Shown here piece by piece: positions 22,205 to 37,200 of a DNA stretch of 64,000 bases; position 1 is the stretch's first letter, and the number at the start of each line of letters is the position of its first letter. A model generated the notes under the pieces. It ran no database searches and had not been told where the DNA came from. It was given only the letters and a program-made list of their open reading frames with translations. Both the position numbers and the translations under genes were made by a program. The DNA comes from Terebella lapidaria (Eukaryota > Annelida > Polychaeta > Terebellida > Terebellidae): contig OX424566.1 of assembly GCA_949152475.1 (NCBI GenBank), positions 31,038,423-31,102,422 on the forward strand, in the 5' to 3' direction.

Positions 22205-25200
22205 CTGTAAACCAGTAAAGTTCTCAAAATTTGTGACCAGTATAAGGTTTTAGGTTTGTCTTTTATTACTGATAACTCAATCATTAACCCGAACATTCAA
22301 CACTTGTCAGACAATTTTATGGGTTCATTTGGACAGGTATTGCGGCCTATGTCACATAGAATATAATTCCAGCTCAAGTCAACTTAATCAGGAATTGAAG
22401 TAGATTCTGTCCTAAACCTAGTTATGGGCTATATTTGAACTCTGATAAATATATCCATAGTCTTTTCCTGGGACAACTTTTAGACAAAAGAGCTTTCTTG
22501 CGCTTTTGGAGCACACCAAAAGGTTTCCACATTTCCAGCACAGATACTACACAACTATTGTGGGATTCCACCAAACTCTCACCATCGAAGTCGTAGAGAG
22601 CCAGACAGGAGCCAATGACTTGGAAGTCAAATTCATCTTGGTCATCGACGACATCCTCGAAAGAGCCGTCTGCGTCCATCATATCGGAAATCTGCCGCTG
22701 CGGCGGCGGCGGCGTCTCTTGCACGATACTGCATGGGATAAAGCGAATAGGTAAGGGAGTATGCAATGAAGTCAGAGATTCGTGTGTGAAGTTACAAAGA
22801 CAAAATTGTCAAAAGTCACAGGATTGATTCCAAACTGAGCTCAGATGTATTGATTGTCGAAGGAAAGAATAGAAAGAACATTCGTTTAACAATAAGTAGC
22901 ACATGGCATTAGCTGCGCTGCTTTGGTAACTCCTCCACAGTTCCTGTTGCTATGGTTACCTGTGGTGGGTCTGCTGTGGAGTGCCGGGGTTAGAGCCCCG
23001 GGTACCAGCTGATGACAGACTCGTGTTGGACATGCGTTTGGACATGCTGTCAGAGCTCTGGGCCGAGTTTGGGTGGAGACTTCGGTTCTCCACCTCCGCT
23101 AAGTAACCCTGGCAACCACATATATACTCAAAATAAAGCCACATGTTGCCATACATTACAGTCCATCAGCTATATACTGTGACAATACGGGGAATGAAAT
23201 ATACAAGTATGCAATGGTATGGACTTGAAAATTTATAACACCTGCATTTTCCCAATCAAAACTAACCAAAGAGATCTACTATGTTCATGTCTGTATAGTG
23301 TATGTTCATAAACCATCGCAATAATCATATAACTTTCATTCTCCTCTGCTTCATGTGTTTAGGTGACCACTCGTATGGCCAAGCACTGACCTCATATTTC
23401 TGCAATTCCTTGCGGAAGCCGTCGAGTTTCTGAGCGTTTTGATCGAGCTGTTTGTCGATGGAGGCCGGGTCACCAAGGCTGCGATTCTGGGAGTAAACGT
23501 CCCGCATCTTTGTCATGCCGTCTCTGTTGCCATGGAAATAACAAATTTGTGCATGCAGTATGTGTGTGGCATTTGAGAGCTAGTGGGACGTGATAGTTGG
23601 CAAAACTTAGGTGAAACATAACAGAATCTTAAACTCTTACATCTTTAGGTGGTGCAAGCCAGTGATGCTATTTATAATGTCTTTTACAACTTCAATAGAA
23701 ATACATGTACCTTGATGCTGTTTCTTTAGCAATGAGCTGCTTGAATTCATCTATCTTTTCATTCAATTTCTTCTTCTGCTGGTTCGGCGGCAAATGACTG
23801 TAATCGTCTCTGGCATCGTCGGTCTGCAACGCAACAATGCATCATTACTAAACACAGACGTCTATATATAAAAGGCAGAGTCAAGCGATCAGCTAGCAAG
23901 CATCTACTTACAAATAGGGCTAATTCAACGAGTCTAAGAGTACAAAATTTTGGATTGCATAATCAGATATATAAGGTCATACATGTAGTCTCAGTTGAGA
24001 AAGCAATATATTGAAAGATCTGGGCTGTTAAACTAGTTTTAGTTTTATTAATATCTAAATATTAGTGGTGGATAAAACCCATGCATTTAGCTCAGGTCAG
24101 ATCAGATGCATGACGGCGTCCGCAACAAAAATGGAATCATCCTGTTTTAATTTTTAAAAATTCAATGTTTTTCTAACAGATTGGTGAATTGAGAAAATGA
24201 ACAGCATAGCGCGATATCGTTGATTCAATGAAATTATGAACATGAATCTTATTTAAGTAACATCCTTATTTACAAATATACACCTAATTATACAACAGAG
24301 ATAATCAATTAAAGATGAACCAACAAAAAAACTTCTTCATTTCAACACGTTGATCAACTAACCCTCAAAATATTGTTTTCTGATTAAACCAATTGCATCT
24401 GCTCGAGATGGGAACAATTTACAGCAAATTATGGGACTAACTCAACAATCGGAAAAAAGCTCCAAAATTTTGATGGGTCATGATAACATCATGATAACAG
24501 AATAAAAACCTAGTGAAAAAAATTATAATAATGATGAATAACATCATGTGATTGCCAGAAAGTGAACTGGAAGGACTAATGTCAGTAACCATAGTAACAA
24601 AATGTATATAATGTACGTAATATGTATATAGTATGGAAAGCCAGTGCGACATACAGTGCGACATGACAAGTGAGAAACGACATGTGAGAAGTGAGAAATA
24701 TTGCTTATTTGGACATGTAGCCTGCGAGCTACTAGTAGCCAATAAACTGTGGTATGCGAGTTGCGAGTTAACATTACAAACTGTGACCTGCGTGCAACAG
24801 AAAGTAACTTGTCCTACTTGGTATATACTTTTAACGTATTAAACCATGGTTTACTATGGATTAAGTCATAGTTTATGGCTCGCAGGTCGCATGTTGCTTC
24901 TCACATGTTGCTTGTCGCATGTCGCACCGGCTTCCCATAATAATATGGAATGAGATGAGCAGATTGGATTACAAGTCAAGTAAGACAGGAGGTCATGGTG
25001 ATACCAGAGTTGATAACATAGGAGGTGGGGGTGGGGGGGGGGGAGCAAATGATATGATTGATAAGGGGGCTTTGAAAATATTATGAGTCTGGAAAGCTTG
25101 CAGTTTCATCATGTTATCGGTATTTTAACAATAACTTCTTCAAGTATGAATGAATGATGTAATTTTGATAGCTTCAGGAAGCTCAAGCAAGGATCACAAG

Positions 25201-28200
25201 ACTACAAGCCTAGAAGCAGGTGTGATACATGGTTATAATAATGTGTACATTTATCATTCTTATAGTGGTGCATTTGACAATTGCGCATGTAAGACTGCAA
25301 AACTGTTCCAAGTATATAATGATGAGTATGTTTAAGTTTCGTATAAACCAGCAATTGGATGGTTTAGGCCAAACTTAAAGTTTAGTACCCACATCTTCCA
25401 CAGTAATACACACGGCTTGTGAAAAAATTTACAGTCTTACAGCACATTCACAGTTACCAATGGACATGCAAATTCTACAATCATGCTCACAGTAGAAATT
25501 TATATTCCAGTACATTCCTTACAAACTACCGGTATAAGTTGTGTACCCTTTTCCGCGATTTCTACAGTTGCATGCGTAACGCACGGCAAAGACAGAAGAG
25601 AAGGTACATAATGTATGAAAACAGTCACATAGTGGAATTTTCACTTCGGAAAATCCAATTCCAGTGTCAGAATTCATGGTACATGTGTATTAGGCTGAGA
25701 AAGAATGATAAAACATGACCCAAGGCAGGTCCACACAACACCAGTACAAGCGTACAGTGGTCATGCCCTACACATGACCGCGATGGAATGCACGGTGATA
25801 CATTACAATCTGTGATCATAATGTATCATAGAATCATGTTAGTCCTCGGTGCAAAGCAGGGGATTCTGAAATGCCATCACCAAACGTCAAAGTTGAGTTC
25901 TTACACTCAACTACCATATGCCACCACCTGATACACCCCTCATACATGCAAATATACGATTATCTCCCACGATCTCTGCTGAGGGGAAGTGCAAAATGAA
26001 CAATAGAGAAAATGAAAAAAGCGAAATTCCAACAAGACGATTGAAAAATGCACCGAAACAAAAACAAACCATAGTACCATAATTGGATGCAATTAGTCGA
26101 CAACCTACACTAACGAATCACACGTTTACTCCCTTTCCTCACAGCTACTCATTGGACGACTTATGCCAAACGATTTACATATTAATGAGTAGTCATGAAT
26201 ATTTAAATGATGCTGACCCGCCAGAGCCCGTTTCTGCGTCCCCCTGGTGACAGATCTTTGAAGGATTGCTGTAAGCAAACGGCAGAGAGGGAGAGAGAGA
26301 AAAGTCGGTCAGAAATCTTGGATTTCATCTCTGTACAGTGGTCTGAAATACTGTAAATTTCCGTAACGTCCCTGTAAGAAGCTAGACTCTCGCAGTTTTC
26401 AGTATAGGCAAGTACAGTGTACTGGGCAGCATGCAAAATACATATATTTGACAATTTGGAAAGCTTTTATTAACCTCAAAACCCACATGCAAATTTAATG
26501 AAACTCAAACTTTCCAAACTCGAATCCAAACTTGAGTTTGTAGTTTAATATAACCAAATATCACGACGAAGCTCACTACATCCAACTCAAAGACAACTGC
26601 CCTCTCAAACAATCCATACAGACACAGGCACCAATCCCATGCAGAATACACAGAACAGCATGGCATATACCTACGTGTATTAGTGAAACAAACAATTATC
26701 TAGAATATACCATGTGGTGAAAGCTGCAATAAGCAAATAAAGCCTTTGCCAACCCGTCATGCGTGATCAAAACAGTGCAGCTTGGGAGGACTGGGAGGGC
26801 ACCGAGAACCGTATGTCGTGAGTACAGTGGATGGCAATGTCATGATTAATACGCGGAAATTAACATGATGAACGGAGATTCAATGACAGATGGAAGGTTC
26901 TATAGGGGGGCCCACATTCAACATCTATCACACTACATGTCACATGTACACATGGCAACTTTTATGGATGATTTAAATATTCAGTGGACAGCAGAAATTC
27001 GAAGAAACAGGGGGGTGGTGACCAGCTACAGAATGTTTTGACGTACATCGTATGTGGTGATTGTTTTAATACCAGGTTTGTATCGACACTCAATGACAGA
27101 CCAATGACTTGGAATTGGAGATTATATAAGCATGGCACAATAATGTCAAGGAATATAAATGAACATGTTCAAGAAAATACACAAAAATAAAACGAGAGTA
27201 CAGATGAAATATGAAAAGCTGATTGGACAGTCCATATTCAGTAATTTCATATTTACACTCATTCACTTTATACTTGTGTGTATATTTTTGTGCATTCTTA
27301 ATTATCAGGCATAACAATCTCAATTTGGGAACATCCTATGTTTACATAGCTATGCTGAATAAAATAGTATAGATGAAAATATTTTTGTTAGAAATTTTGT
27401 TATGGTCTTTTCGGTTTTTGCCATGCAAAATTTTTTTTAAAGAAAGTTGAACCTTCATCCAAACAGTTAATGTTTATTAGAATCCTTGCTGAAATAACCC
27501 TGATAAAAAGAGTCCCAGTTTTGAAATATTCAGTTAAATGGAGTGGAGTTAAATGAACAAATAAATAACATGAAAGATTTCCTCAAAAATGCCTATCTTG
27601 TTTCACATACCGTCCACGAATGCTTTTCCTTGTGTAAAAAAAACACAAAACAAACAAACAGAATTATACACAATTTACACGACTGTTTTAGTAAGTATTG
27701 AACAGAATCAACACCTCACAAAATCAGAGAAATAAGCAACTTGAATGTTAGTGATGTAACTATAATAACCAAGAAACATTTTAATAACAATCAAGCAAAA
27801 ACAAGATGCATACAAACTGAATCTTGTTAGTTTCCTTCGTAATAACTCATATTTTTTGTACAGGAAATTCCTTCATGCCATGCAAAAACTTTTAATATCA
27901 CAAAAAAAAATATTTGGGATGATTTTAACGGACAAAACGGCAAATTTAGATGAAGCACACTGCACCTCAATATTGGGCATTCCTAGATCTCAACATAAGA
28001 ACCTTGAATGACATAGTTCGTGACATAACATCATGTAACTGTACAAAAGCAATCAGACACACAGAATATTAAGTTACCGTGGAAATCAGTGAATTCAAAG
28101 ACCACAGTAACTTAGAAAAGCTAGATTTCCAACAACAAAATATGAATAAATTCATCAACATTTACCAAACACGTAATTAACAAAATATATTTCTACATCG

Positions 28201-31200
28201 ACGCTGAAAAATATGACACTTTGATGACACACACAGGTGTATTATTATCACCTATGATGATTGTTTCAGAATAATACTATTTCAAAACGTGCCATCAAAG
28301 TTAAACAAACAGAAACGGCTGCCATTCCTCCGCAAAGTAAAGGTATTCATTGCTGGCAAAGCACATAAAACAACAAGTACTTTCTATAACATTCCCACAG
28401 AAGAGTGTCGATTGGACGATTTTGTTGCTACCTACCAACAAGCCACTGATCTAGTTGGGAAGTCACGATAAGGTACATAATTTTTTTTTTCATTTTCAAA
28501 CTACAGCCAGGCCAGATGGTGGTTAATAACACATATGCAATACAAAAACATCAATATGTTCAGTTGATAGAGTCATGAATACAGCTCAGAAATGCAATAT
28601 ATCAAGCACACCAAGGCCCCCTCGGTAATACTAGTATGGTAATACTAATATGTCACAATTTTCAAGGAAAATCACTAATTTTCATTCAAAAGTTTCACAA
28701 ACCAGACAACCTCTCAAGCTCTACTTTCCAATAAATATCAAAGAAAGATGACCTACCGATACAAACCATTTTCTCTCAAATTGACATCCCAAAACACACC
28801 TTTGTCCCTGCGAAGATCCCAAGCAAGCCAGCACGGGATTTCTTGGTTTTCCCCATGGTGTTTTTGTCAGGGCGCTGGGGTTTCGGGGTGCCGCCTGTGT
28901 GGTTTTGGCTGTCTCCGCTGAGGTCCTCAAATGGAATGTCCCCAGGCGTCGAAAAACCGGACTTGTATCGCTCAATCACCAACTTCGTGTCCTGCGTAGT
29001 GGAAATTTTGGGGGGGGGGGGGGGGGGGGGAGTTGATTGAGAAGGAGATAGGCAGTCACGTTGCGGTGAGAAAATGAAGTTGTGAATGCAGCAAATGCAT
29101 GCATTGCTTCAGGGTATTTTTTCCCTTTTTGTTTAGGGGCATCAAGTACATTCCAGAAGTAGATGTACGTAGAGCATGATAATGTATTCAAATTTATTAT
29201 TTTGCCTTCACCAGTGGTGTATCTATAGTTCTTTATCATCAAATTTAACCTAGAAAGGAACAGTATTTCTCACAAAATTTGAATGATCACAACTAATATA
29301 CACAGTTTCAGTTTACCGGACTCTCCATTTTGTATTTTTTTTACCATATACCGAGTCATAAGCTATGAGCCTATGGTAGATATCTTCCCAAAACTTGACC
29401 CTTGACCTACCTCTGCGGCGTTGATAGACTGTGAGGCATTCGTGATTCCATCTATACAAGTGTTAATTATAGGCATCGTTCTCCGTTCAATCTCCGCGGA
29501 CTGCTTGATAAAATCCTGAACCGTGTTGACTCGCTTTTCTTCTAACGTTTGTAATTGCTGAATGAGACGTGGGAGAAATAAACATTAACATAATATGGAA
29601 TATTACATGATAGCAGATTCATAATACTACAGAACCAAAACACAGTTTTTATTTTATCGAATATGATGCATACAAGAGACATATTAAAAGTTTAACCACA
29701 GTTGACAACGATTACACATCATGATATCAACCATCCTACATGTACCATGTGCATTCTCAATTAATTCAGACCATTATATATTTGGCATGACTCACACTAA
29801 ATATATTTGGCATGAGTTTTTCGTAGTGGTCGCGCTGCGCGGTGTTGGTTTTCTGCAGTTCCGACGCGTATTCGCTCTTACACTGCTCACAGTGCTGCTG
29901 CTTGGCTACCATCAGGTTCTTCGACTGGAATAGAGCAACAAGGGCCACTGGCCTCATAGGAAGAGCTTTGAAAATGTTTGCACAGAACTAGTTCAAAACC
30001 CTCGAATACTGTATCCTATTCGGTACATATATGTTGTGGCCATATTGTAACTGTAGCCCATGATATTGTACCAACTGGCCAATCATTTGCTTATTGTTTG
30101 GTTTGGCCTAATATAAAATTGATTGATACCATTATCAAGGTACTGATTCCATTTGCTCCGATCTTCCAAACTAGATGTTCTCCAGTCGCTGACGACTGCT
30201 GGAATGTATCTCCCGTAGCCCTATCACCCCCCCCCCCCCCCCCCTTGGTGTAGCAATCACAGGCCCATCTGATCATACGTGACATTCAACAGATGGCGCT
30301 CTTGCAGCATGCAGTAGGCCCCTACAGGAAAGTTGTGCGGTTCATTATGATGAGAACTGTCATTTTGTGATAAATGTGATGATGTGATTGTTGCAGTACC
30401 AACTCGACTGGCGATTTTTGCTTTGATCATTTGTGTATGATTCTAGTAACCTAATTACTAGTAACCTATCATGCACAAAATAATCGAGTGCTTGAAACAT
30501 GACTCAACCAACAAATCACCGATTTTAAAAGATGGTTGATAAGCTATGATCAATTGATTTATTTTTGTATTAAGTGCTGCAGTATCTCGTGATGTCATCT
30601 CATTAATTATTCATTAGGCTATGAGGCACGCTCACCCAACGAACAGCGATGTTTAGGTGGAAGAGGGGGGAGGCATCGTGAAGAAAGTGAACTTGTTGTC
30701 ATCGGCATATATGATCTCTCGAGGTGGATCATATTACTGAAATGCATCAGTAATCGCCGATTGCGATCTTGCAGATAGTTTAGCGATATGTTCATGCGAG
30801 AAAACTCATCGGACCATTCAGCAGACCTGATTTTTACCCGGGTGCGGGCCAGCTTTCATTTATCACGATTGGGTCGTAGTAGCGATCTTACGTTAATACG
30901 GTTACGGATGCGTGAGTTCACAACTGAATATATAATCAACCAATGGGGCAGCGAGAAAAGGACGGTCACGGTTTGATGGCGATCGTCGTGACCGTCATGT
31001 CTCTATTTTCAATGACTGATGAGGACTGAATATGTAAATGCCGCAAGACTTTGTTATCACGCGTGGCAAACTGTTTAATTTCTGACTGAACTTACACGCT
31101 TATAGGATATATTTCCCACACATCATACAAAAGTTAAACTAAGTTGAATGTTTGTGAAGGAAAACATGTTTTTCTGTCAAATCACTGAAACATATATTTG

Positions 31201-34200
31201 TCTAAAATTATAGACACAATGTTATACGAAGCATTGCTGATTTACTGTGATGTGCTCGATAACAGACTAAAGTGGGAGAGGTGAGGGATCATAGCACGTT
31301 ATTACAGTACTAACTGAATGTGGCCACATGGGTTCCCTCAAACTTTGAATGTATATATGTGTTCATGACGAAAACATAGTACTTCGTAATTTTACTCGTG
31401 GAAATGGACGCATGTAAAGTATAACATTTACATTTCTGAGGGTGATTTTGGAGTGGCGCAAATTTTGGACTTGCAGAAGTACCACTTTTCTATGATCATG
31501 GTCGAAAATAACATGTTTTTATCAATATACGAATATTCGCTTTATAAATGTAGCATACTTTCCGTTAGGACCCGGCCCCAAAACTTAACATACACTCATG
31601 TACATGTACGCGTCCCCTTCCACGCTTTAGATTGCCAACATTTTCAATGGATGTTTCACTGAGTTTCAAAATTTATAGAAAACTGCCGTTTGACTCTCTG
31701 ATTCAGGATGCCAATGTGCACGATGATATTTTCATCTATTCCTGAATCGCGGTCAAAAAGGAGTTTATTCAGGGGAGTTTGCTCTTTGTTTTAGCGTTCT
31801 TCAACAGTGTAGTTGTTTGTATCGGGTGATCATTCCCGGGCTATGCACGAGTTGCGCTCAGGTGAAATTGCCTCATGCATATATTCGTCACATTAGTAGA
31901 GTCTCCTCATTGAAAATAGAGACAGAACGGTCACGACGAACGCCATTAGACCGTGGCCGTCATTTTCTCGCTGCCCCATTGGTGGATTATATATTCAGTC
32001 GTGAAATCACGCATCCGTAACCGTATTAACGTAAGATCGCTAGTCCGACGTCTTCACGCGGATGGGAGGGGGGGGGGCGGACTGTGGTGCGGGACGGGGA
32101 TGAAGCGGGTTGAGTGTGGCTGGCTGCCTCGCTAGGGGGGGCCACACTTATTTGCATTTGGCCTACTAGACATACCAGCACTTGCCACAAGTTTTCATTT
32201 ATTATGTTGCCGTATCAAGCCGTTTTTCCGTTTTTGCAATAGCTTATGTACTATCTATGTAGTGTGGAATGTTTATGCAAAATTTTGAGTGCATCTGATA
32301 CAAGAAAGCCCTGTTTCAGAGAAGATCAAAACGGGAGTGGTGATGGGTGATGAAACGGTGACACACAAAAAAAATAAACGGTCGGAACACACGTCTCCTG
32401 TGGCTAATATTGCTTATAACTTATTACAGTAACCATACTTGGGTACACGGGTGTCATATTCTTTCCAACTGGCCCCAGGCCCTCCTAATTAGCCACAATT
32501 GAATGGTTTGCTCTGGCTCCAAGTCGGACTTTCAAAAATGTAAACAAAGGAAAATTCTCCAAAATCCAAAAAAAACTAACATCATAGAGGAAGAGCTCTG
32601 CTCTTCCTAAAAATCAAACAAAATCTGCAGTAACTGATGACATTAGAGAAAATTGATGAATCTATACACAATGTGCTTAAAAAATATGTCAGCGATTATC
32701 ATATAAATGAGAGTTTTTCAAGGGAACATATATCCTTCTCAACACAACTCTTTCATTTCATAATCCTAGAAGTTCGAACACTTCTATCCAGTTGAAACAC
32801 TTCTATATTCAAACACTTCTACATGTATGTTTAGACCTGGCTTACCTTCTCGACCTCTGCCCTTGACAGGTGGATGTCGGCGTCCGCTTTCTTGTAATTC
32901 TCCTGCGTCTTCTCTGATTCTTTGAACGACTTTTCATACTGTTTTTTACTCTGAAATACATGCACCAGAATCTTTGTTATAATCATACGATGGGTAAGTG
33001 GCAAGTGCCGCACAACTGTAAAGAAAGAGTCATGCAAAATTCCCCCTAAACTTAAGACCTGTAATGTATGAACAAATTGAACATATGAAGAATATGATGA
33101 AGTTTATGCAAAATGAAAGTGAAAGAATTACCTTTTCCAGTTGGTCAATTTGTGACTTCAAACTGGAGTGTTGTTTAGCACCATCTTGTAAGTACTGGAA
33201 CCAAAGCAAACTATGAAACATATAGTCCATCAAAAAACATATCATAGGGGGTAACCATGGTAACTGTAGCAACCCTTTAACAAGTGTTGTGCAGACAACA
33301 TGTAGATCTACATGGTTGTATATTTAAATGCTTCATGTGAACGTGTATAATACTTACCGCAAACACTATCGTTACACCAACAATAATCATCACAGATTTT
33401 TATGTTAAAAATATATTAACGAGGCTGATGAACATGGATTTCTATTGAAACAGAGAAGAGTTTCTATTGAAACAGAGCTAAAGATACGCACTTTTTTCCT
33501 GTCCTGTTTGAGTTCTGAGACGAGGGTCTGCAGCTCTCGGAAGATGCTTGCGCTGAGACACTCCGCGATACTCTCGTGCTGGCCCGCCAAGTCATGCAGC
33601 TCATTGAGCATGCGGTAAAACCCCCTTGTGCATGTGAATCTGGCGGGAGGGGGGAGGAATTACATATAAAAGGTTATAATATACAAATGGTATAATGAAT
33701 GTTATGATATTATATATTCATATTTCAATATAGTATTGCTGAGAGAAAAAGCATAAGGTTTTTAATATAAACTGATAAAATGACTTATAGGTTATTATCA
33801 ATTATGATCATACTTTTGACTCGCATACATGCATAAATATTGGATATTATCATGAGAATGTATGATTGTAAAATTTTCCAAGTATTCAAAATGTCAAATC
33901 CCAGTTGGGCACTGCACAATGACCTAGCCAAAAGAAAAAGATGTTAGCTTGTGTATTTTTGTCAGTTTGTAACATTTGCAGGGTTTGCTGCATCTCTCGT
34001 CAGCCTCACAGATCGATAGAGCAAAGCCTGTGGGTGCAGACTTCTGATTACTCAACGCACAGGAATCACAATCTGGACCGGAGTGCTACTCTAACGCAAG
34101 AAGTTTCTTATCTTACTCAAACAATGCCTCGTACCCTACTAGCTGGCAGACCCCATCTCCCCAGTGTTGGAATTCATCCATTATCAGGATAACCTCTTGC

Positions 34201-37200
34201 TAAACATGACATTGTTGTTGATAAATTTTAGGGATTGTTCATAATTTTCTTGTGCACAAATATAAACAGGCCATGAAAAATTATTCACTCGTTTGAAATC
34301 TTCAAAATGGCAAGCTTTGAAAAGAAAATACATGTGATTTTAAGACCAGATTGTATCGTGATTAGGTTTTGTGATAAAACACATGTTTTGGTACAACTTC
34401 ATAGTTCTAAATTTACCACAGAATAACACTAAAGCTAGCAGGAAACATCGAGAAGTAAATCCTGCAACAAGAGGGAGATATAGTGCTTTAATTCATTCAC
34501 TATGCGTACATGTAAGTCCTCACCATCTCTCCTTGCTGTTATCATAGCGATTTTTCATCTTCCTCTTTTTACGGATTTCCGTTCAGTTTTCAGTCTTTCT
34601 CTCGTAAATTACTCATAAATTGACTGAGTTTACTGCAGTAACGGGCTCACAATCTAATAGCTTGCTGTCGGAACAGACTTCAACTATACAAGAGAGTAAC
34701 AAAATTTTGCGAGTTTGTAACAAAAGAGTTGAAGTTTTAGAGATGAAGTTCCTGGTCTATTTTCATTGATAACCGAAGTCTGGACTTTATCGAGGGATTT
34801 TTCTTCTTCTCACTTACTCTTCATCATCAGCCTTCTTTGGCTTGTAGTTCTTCACCAACTTTCTGAAAACACACAAAAATATTACATAAATATAATATGC
34901 ATATGGACATTACCATGATTGAGGATATAATTTGATGCATGTAGAAAGACAACAATTGACATGATTAACAATTGATGATGTTATAGTCAAATTTGTGGCT
35001 TTGTACACAGTGGCCAAAACTGCAGCTTAGAAATCTTCAAAGTTCCATGTCATTTTAAATCAGCCCATGAATAACGAAGGATGTACTTTGTTTTGTTTTT
35101 TATCCATACCAAGTTGGTGAGTGAGGAAATCTGATCGAAAGAACAAGATAAAACAGTTGCCAATCACTTTGCCCTAATTGCTTGGAACATTTCCTTTGTT
35201 TTAACTTCTGTGGCGTGTTATTTCTGAAGTCTTCCGTGAAGGTTGCCAAACACAGACAAACACAACACAAAACAAGACAGTTGAATGAACAATGACCAGG
35301 CAGACATACATATACATACGACTGTCACAGTTACCATACTGACATTACATAGTGAACAGTGCCAAAATACTGCAACCATTATATTGTTTGTATCCCTGCC
35401 AATGAACCCATGTTCACGAGCTTCAAAGCCGATACCATCTAGGATGTATGACCGATACGACTACTCGACCGAGACACACGTACATGATGTACCACTACAA
35501 CATTACTCTACACAAACTCTCTCTGTACACGATGAACACTGGTATTTGCTAAAATCAAATTCATCTGTACAACTACAACATGATACCCAATTAAGACACA
35601 CAAAATTTCAAGTTGATTCGATTATCCAAAACAAAACTAGAGCCAAAAGGCGTGTTTCACTGACAGATAAACTTTAGTATAGTACTATAACTTTTCAATG
35701 TGAACAAATATCAGCAACAAAATGTAAATCACAAGTCAGCAACTGATTACAATATCATCAACGTGATCAATGCATGATTATATAATACATGTAATGTCAT
35801 CATGATTCTTCCCATTTCACTCTTTCTAGATCTCCGGAACTGGACATATTCCTGACGAACACTTGACAATATAAATGATATACATATCATAAATGAAACA
35901 CATAGAAAGCTTCCAGCTGAATGCAACACATGATAGTCAAGAAATATATTTATATATATAGGTATCATCATTATCATAGTAAACTATATATATGTACATG
36001 AATGCAGAAACCAAGGCATTGTCATATATGGTAATACTATACATGTGATATATTTTTTTATAGCAACCACTGAGGTTATACATATATACATGCTATTCAT
36101 GTATACAATATATAACATGTATCACATGTATGGATATACATGTAAAGTTATGATAGTATGAGTGACAGGGGTTATTTTGCGGTTGCTGGTCAAAGGCCAT
36201 TAGTAATTTGTCTGTGAACTGTGCATTATAATCCACCGCCTGCACATCTATCCGTCTAATTAGCAATGATATATGGCTTGTACTCCAGTTGATACTAACC
36301 TATCCTTGCTTGCAAATATGCTATGTCATCGTATATGTTAGTTACATTAGTTCAAGAACTGCTATTTATTGTTGTGTACAATCAATCAATTAAGTTGGTA
36401 CACTTTCTTGAGCTGTCAACTACACAGTACATGTTGTACTAAGTGAATTGGCTTGACGACATACAGGATTTAGTGTTAGATAATACAAGTCATGATGAGC
36501 CCTATAGGACTGGTGGCAGTGGTAGCTATGGTTACTGAGGGCAAACTTGACGACTGATTTATAGCGATATACTATATGTGCGATTTAATGTATTTTTCTT
36601 GGAAAATTTGATATTACTGTGACTGTACTGCATCCTCTTTGCCCTTTCAGATACAAGTTCATATTCTAACCTCATGACTTCAAATGAGAAAAAACCATGT
36701 TACATCAATGTCACATATCGGAGAACCGCGAAAGTTACTTGCACATATGTCATGACACGATATATATAAGTATAAACGTGATACAAAACGATCCAAAGGG
36801 ATTTTCCGAAAGTCACAGCTCCACAGATGATGTGATATGGTAATAGGTATTACAAGAAAACTATTCTTATATCTCGACTAATGTCACTAGGCAAACTCAC
36901 TAGGTACAAGGATTAGAAATTTACAAACATGCAGAAATTGGTCCACTATGACTACTTCTGTAATGTAACTGGATGGTCTGATATTTTGACATGTTTATGA
37001 CCCGGTGGCCATGGCCAATTCAGCTAAAATGTGTACTTTAGCTGTTTTATGGGGCTCGGGGCAGTGATGTGGTAATCGGGGATACCAAAACACCAAATCA
37101 ACTGGCTCAATTCCAGCACCGAGTTTATATTGTACATGTACATATCACTGACGGCTGCACTTGAAAACACATCTGCTGGGAAAAGGGAAACACAATCATC

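Noticed and set aside
28289..28471. 60-codon plus-strand ORF (MPSKLNKQKRLPFLRK...)
   Set aside because: Somewhat protein-like composition, but no family recognised, no good splice context and opposite to the gene it lies in.
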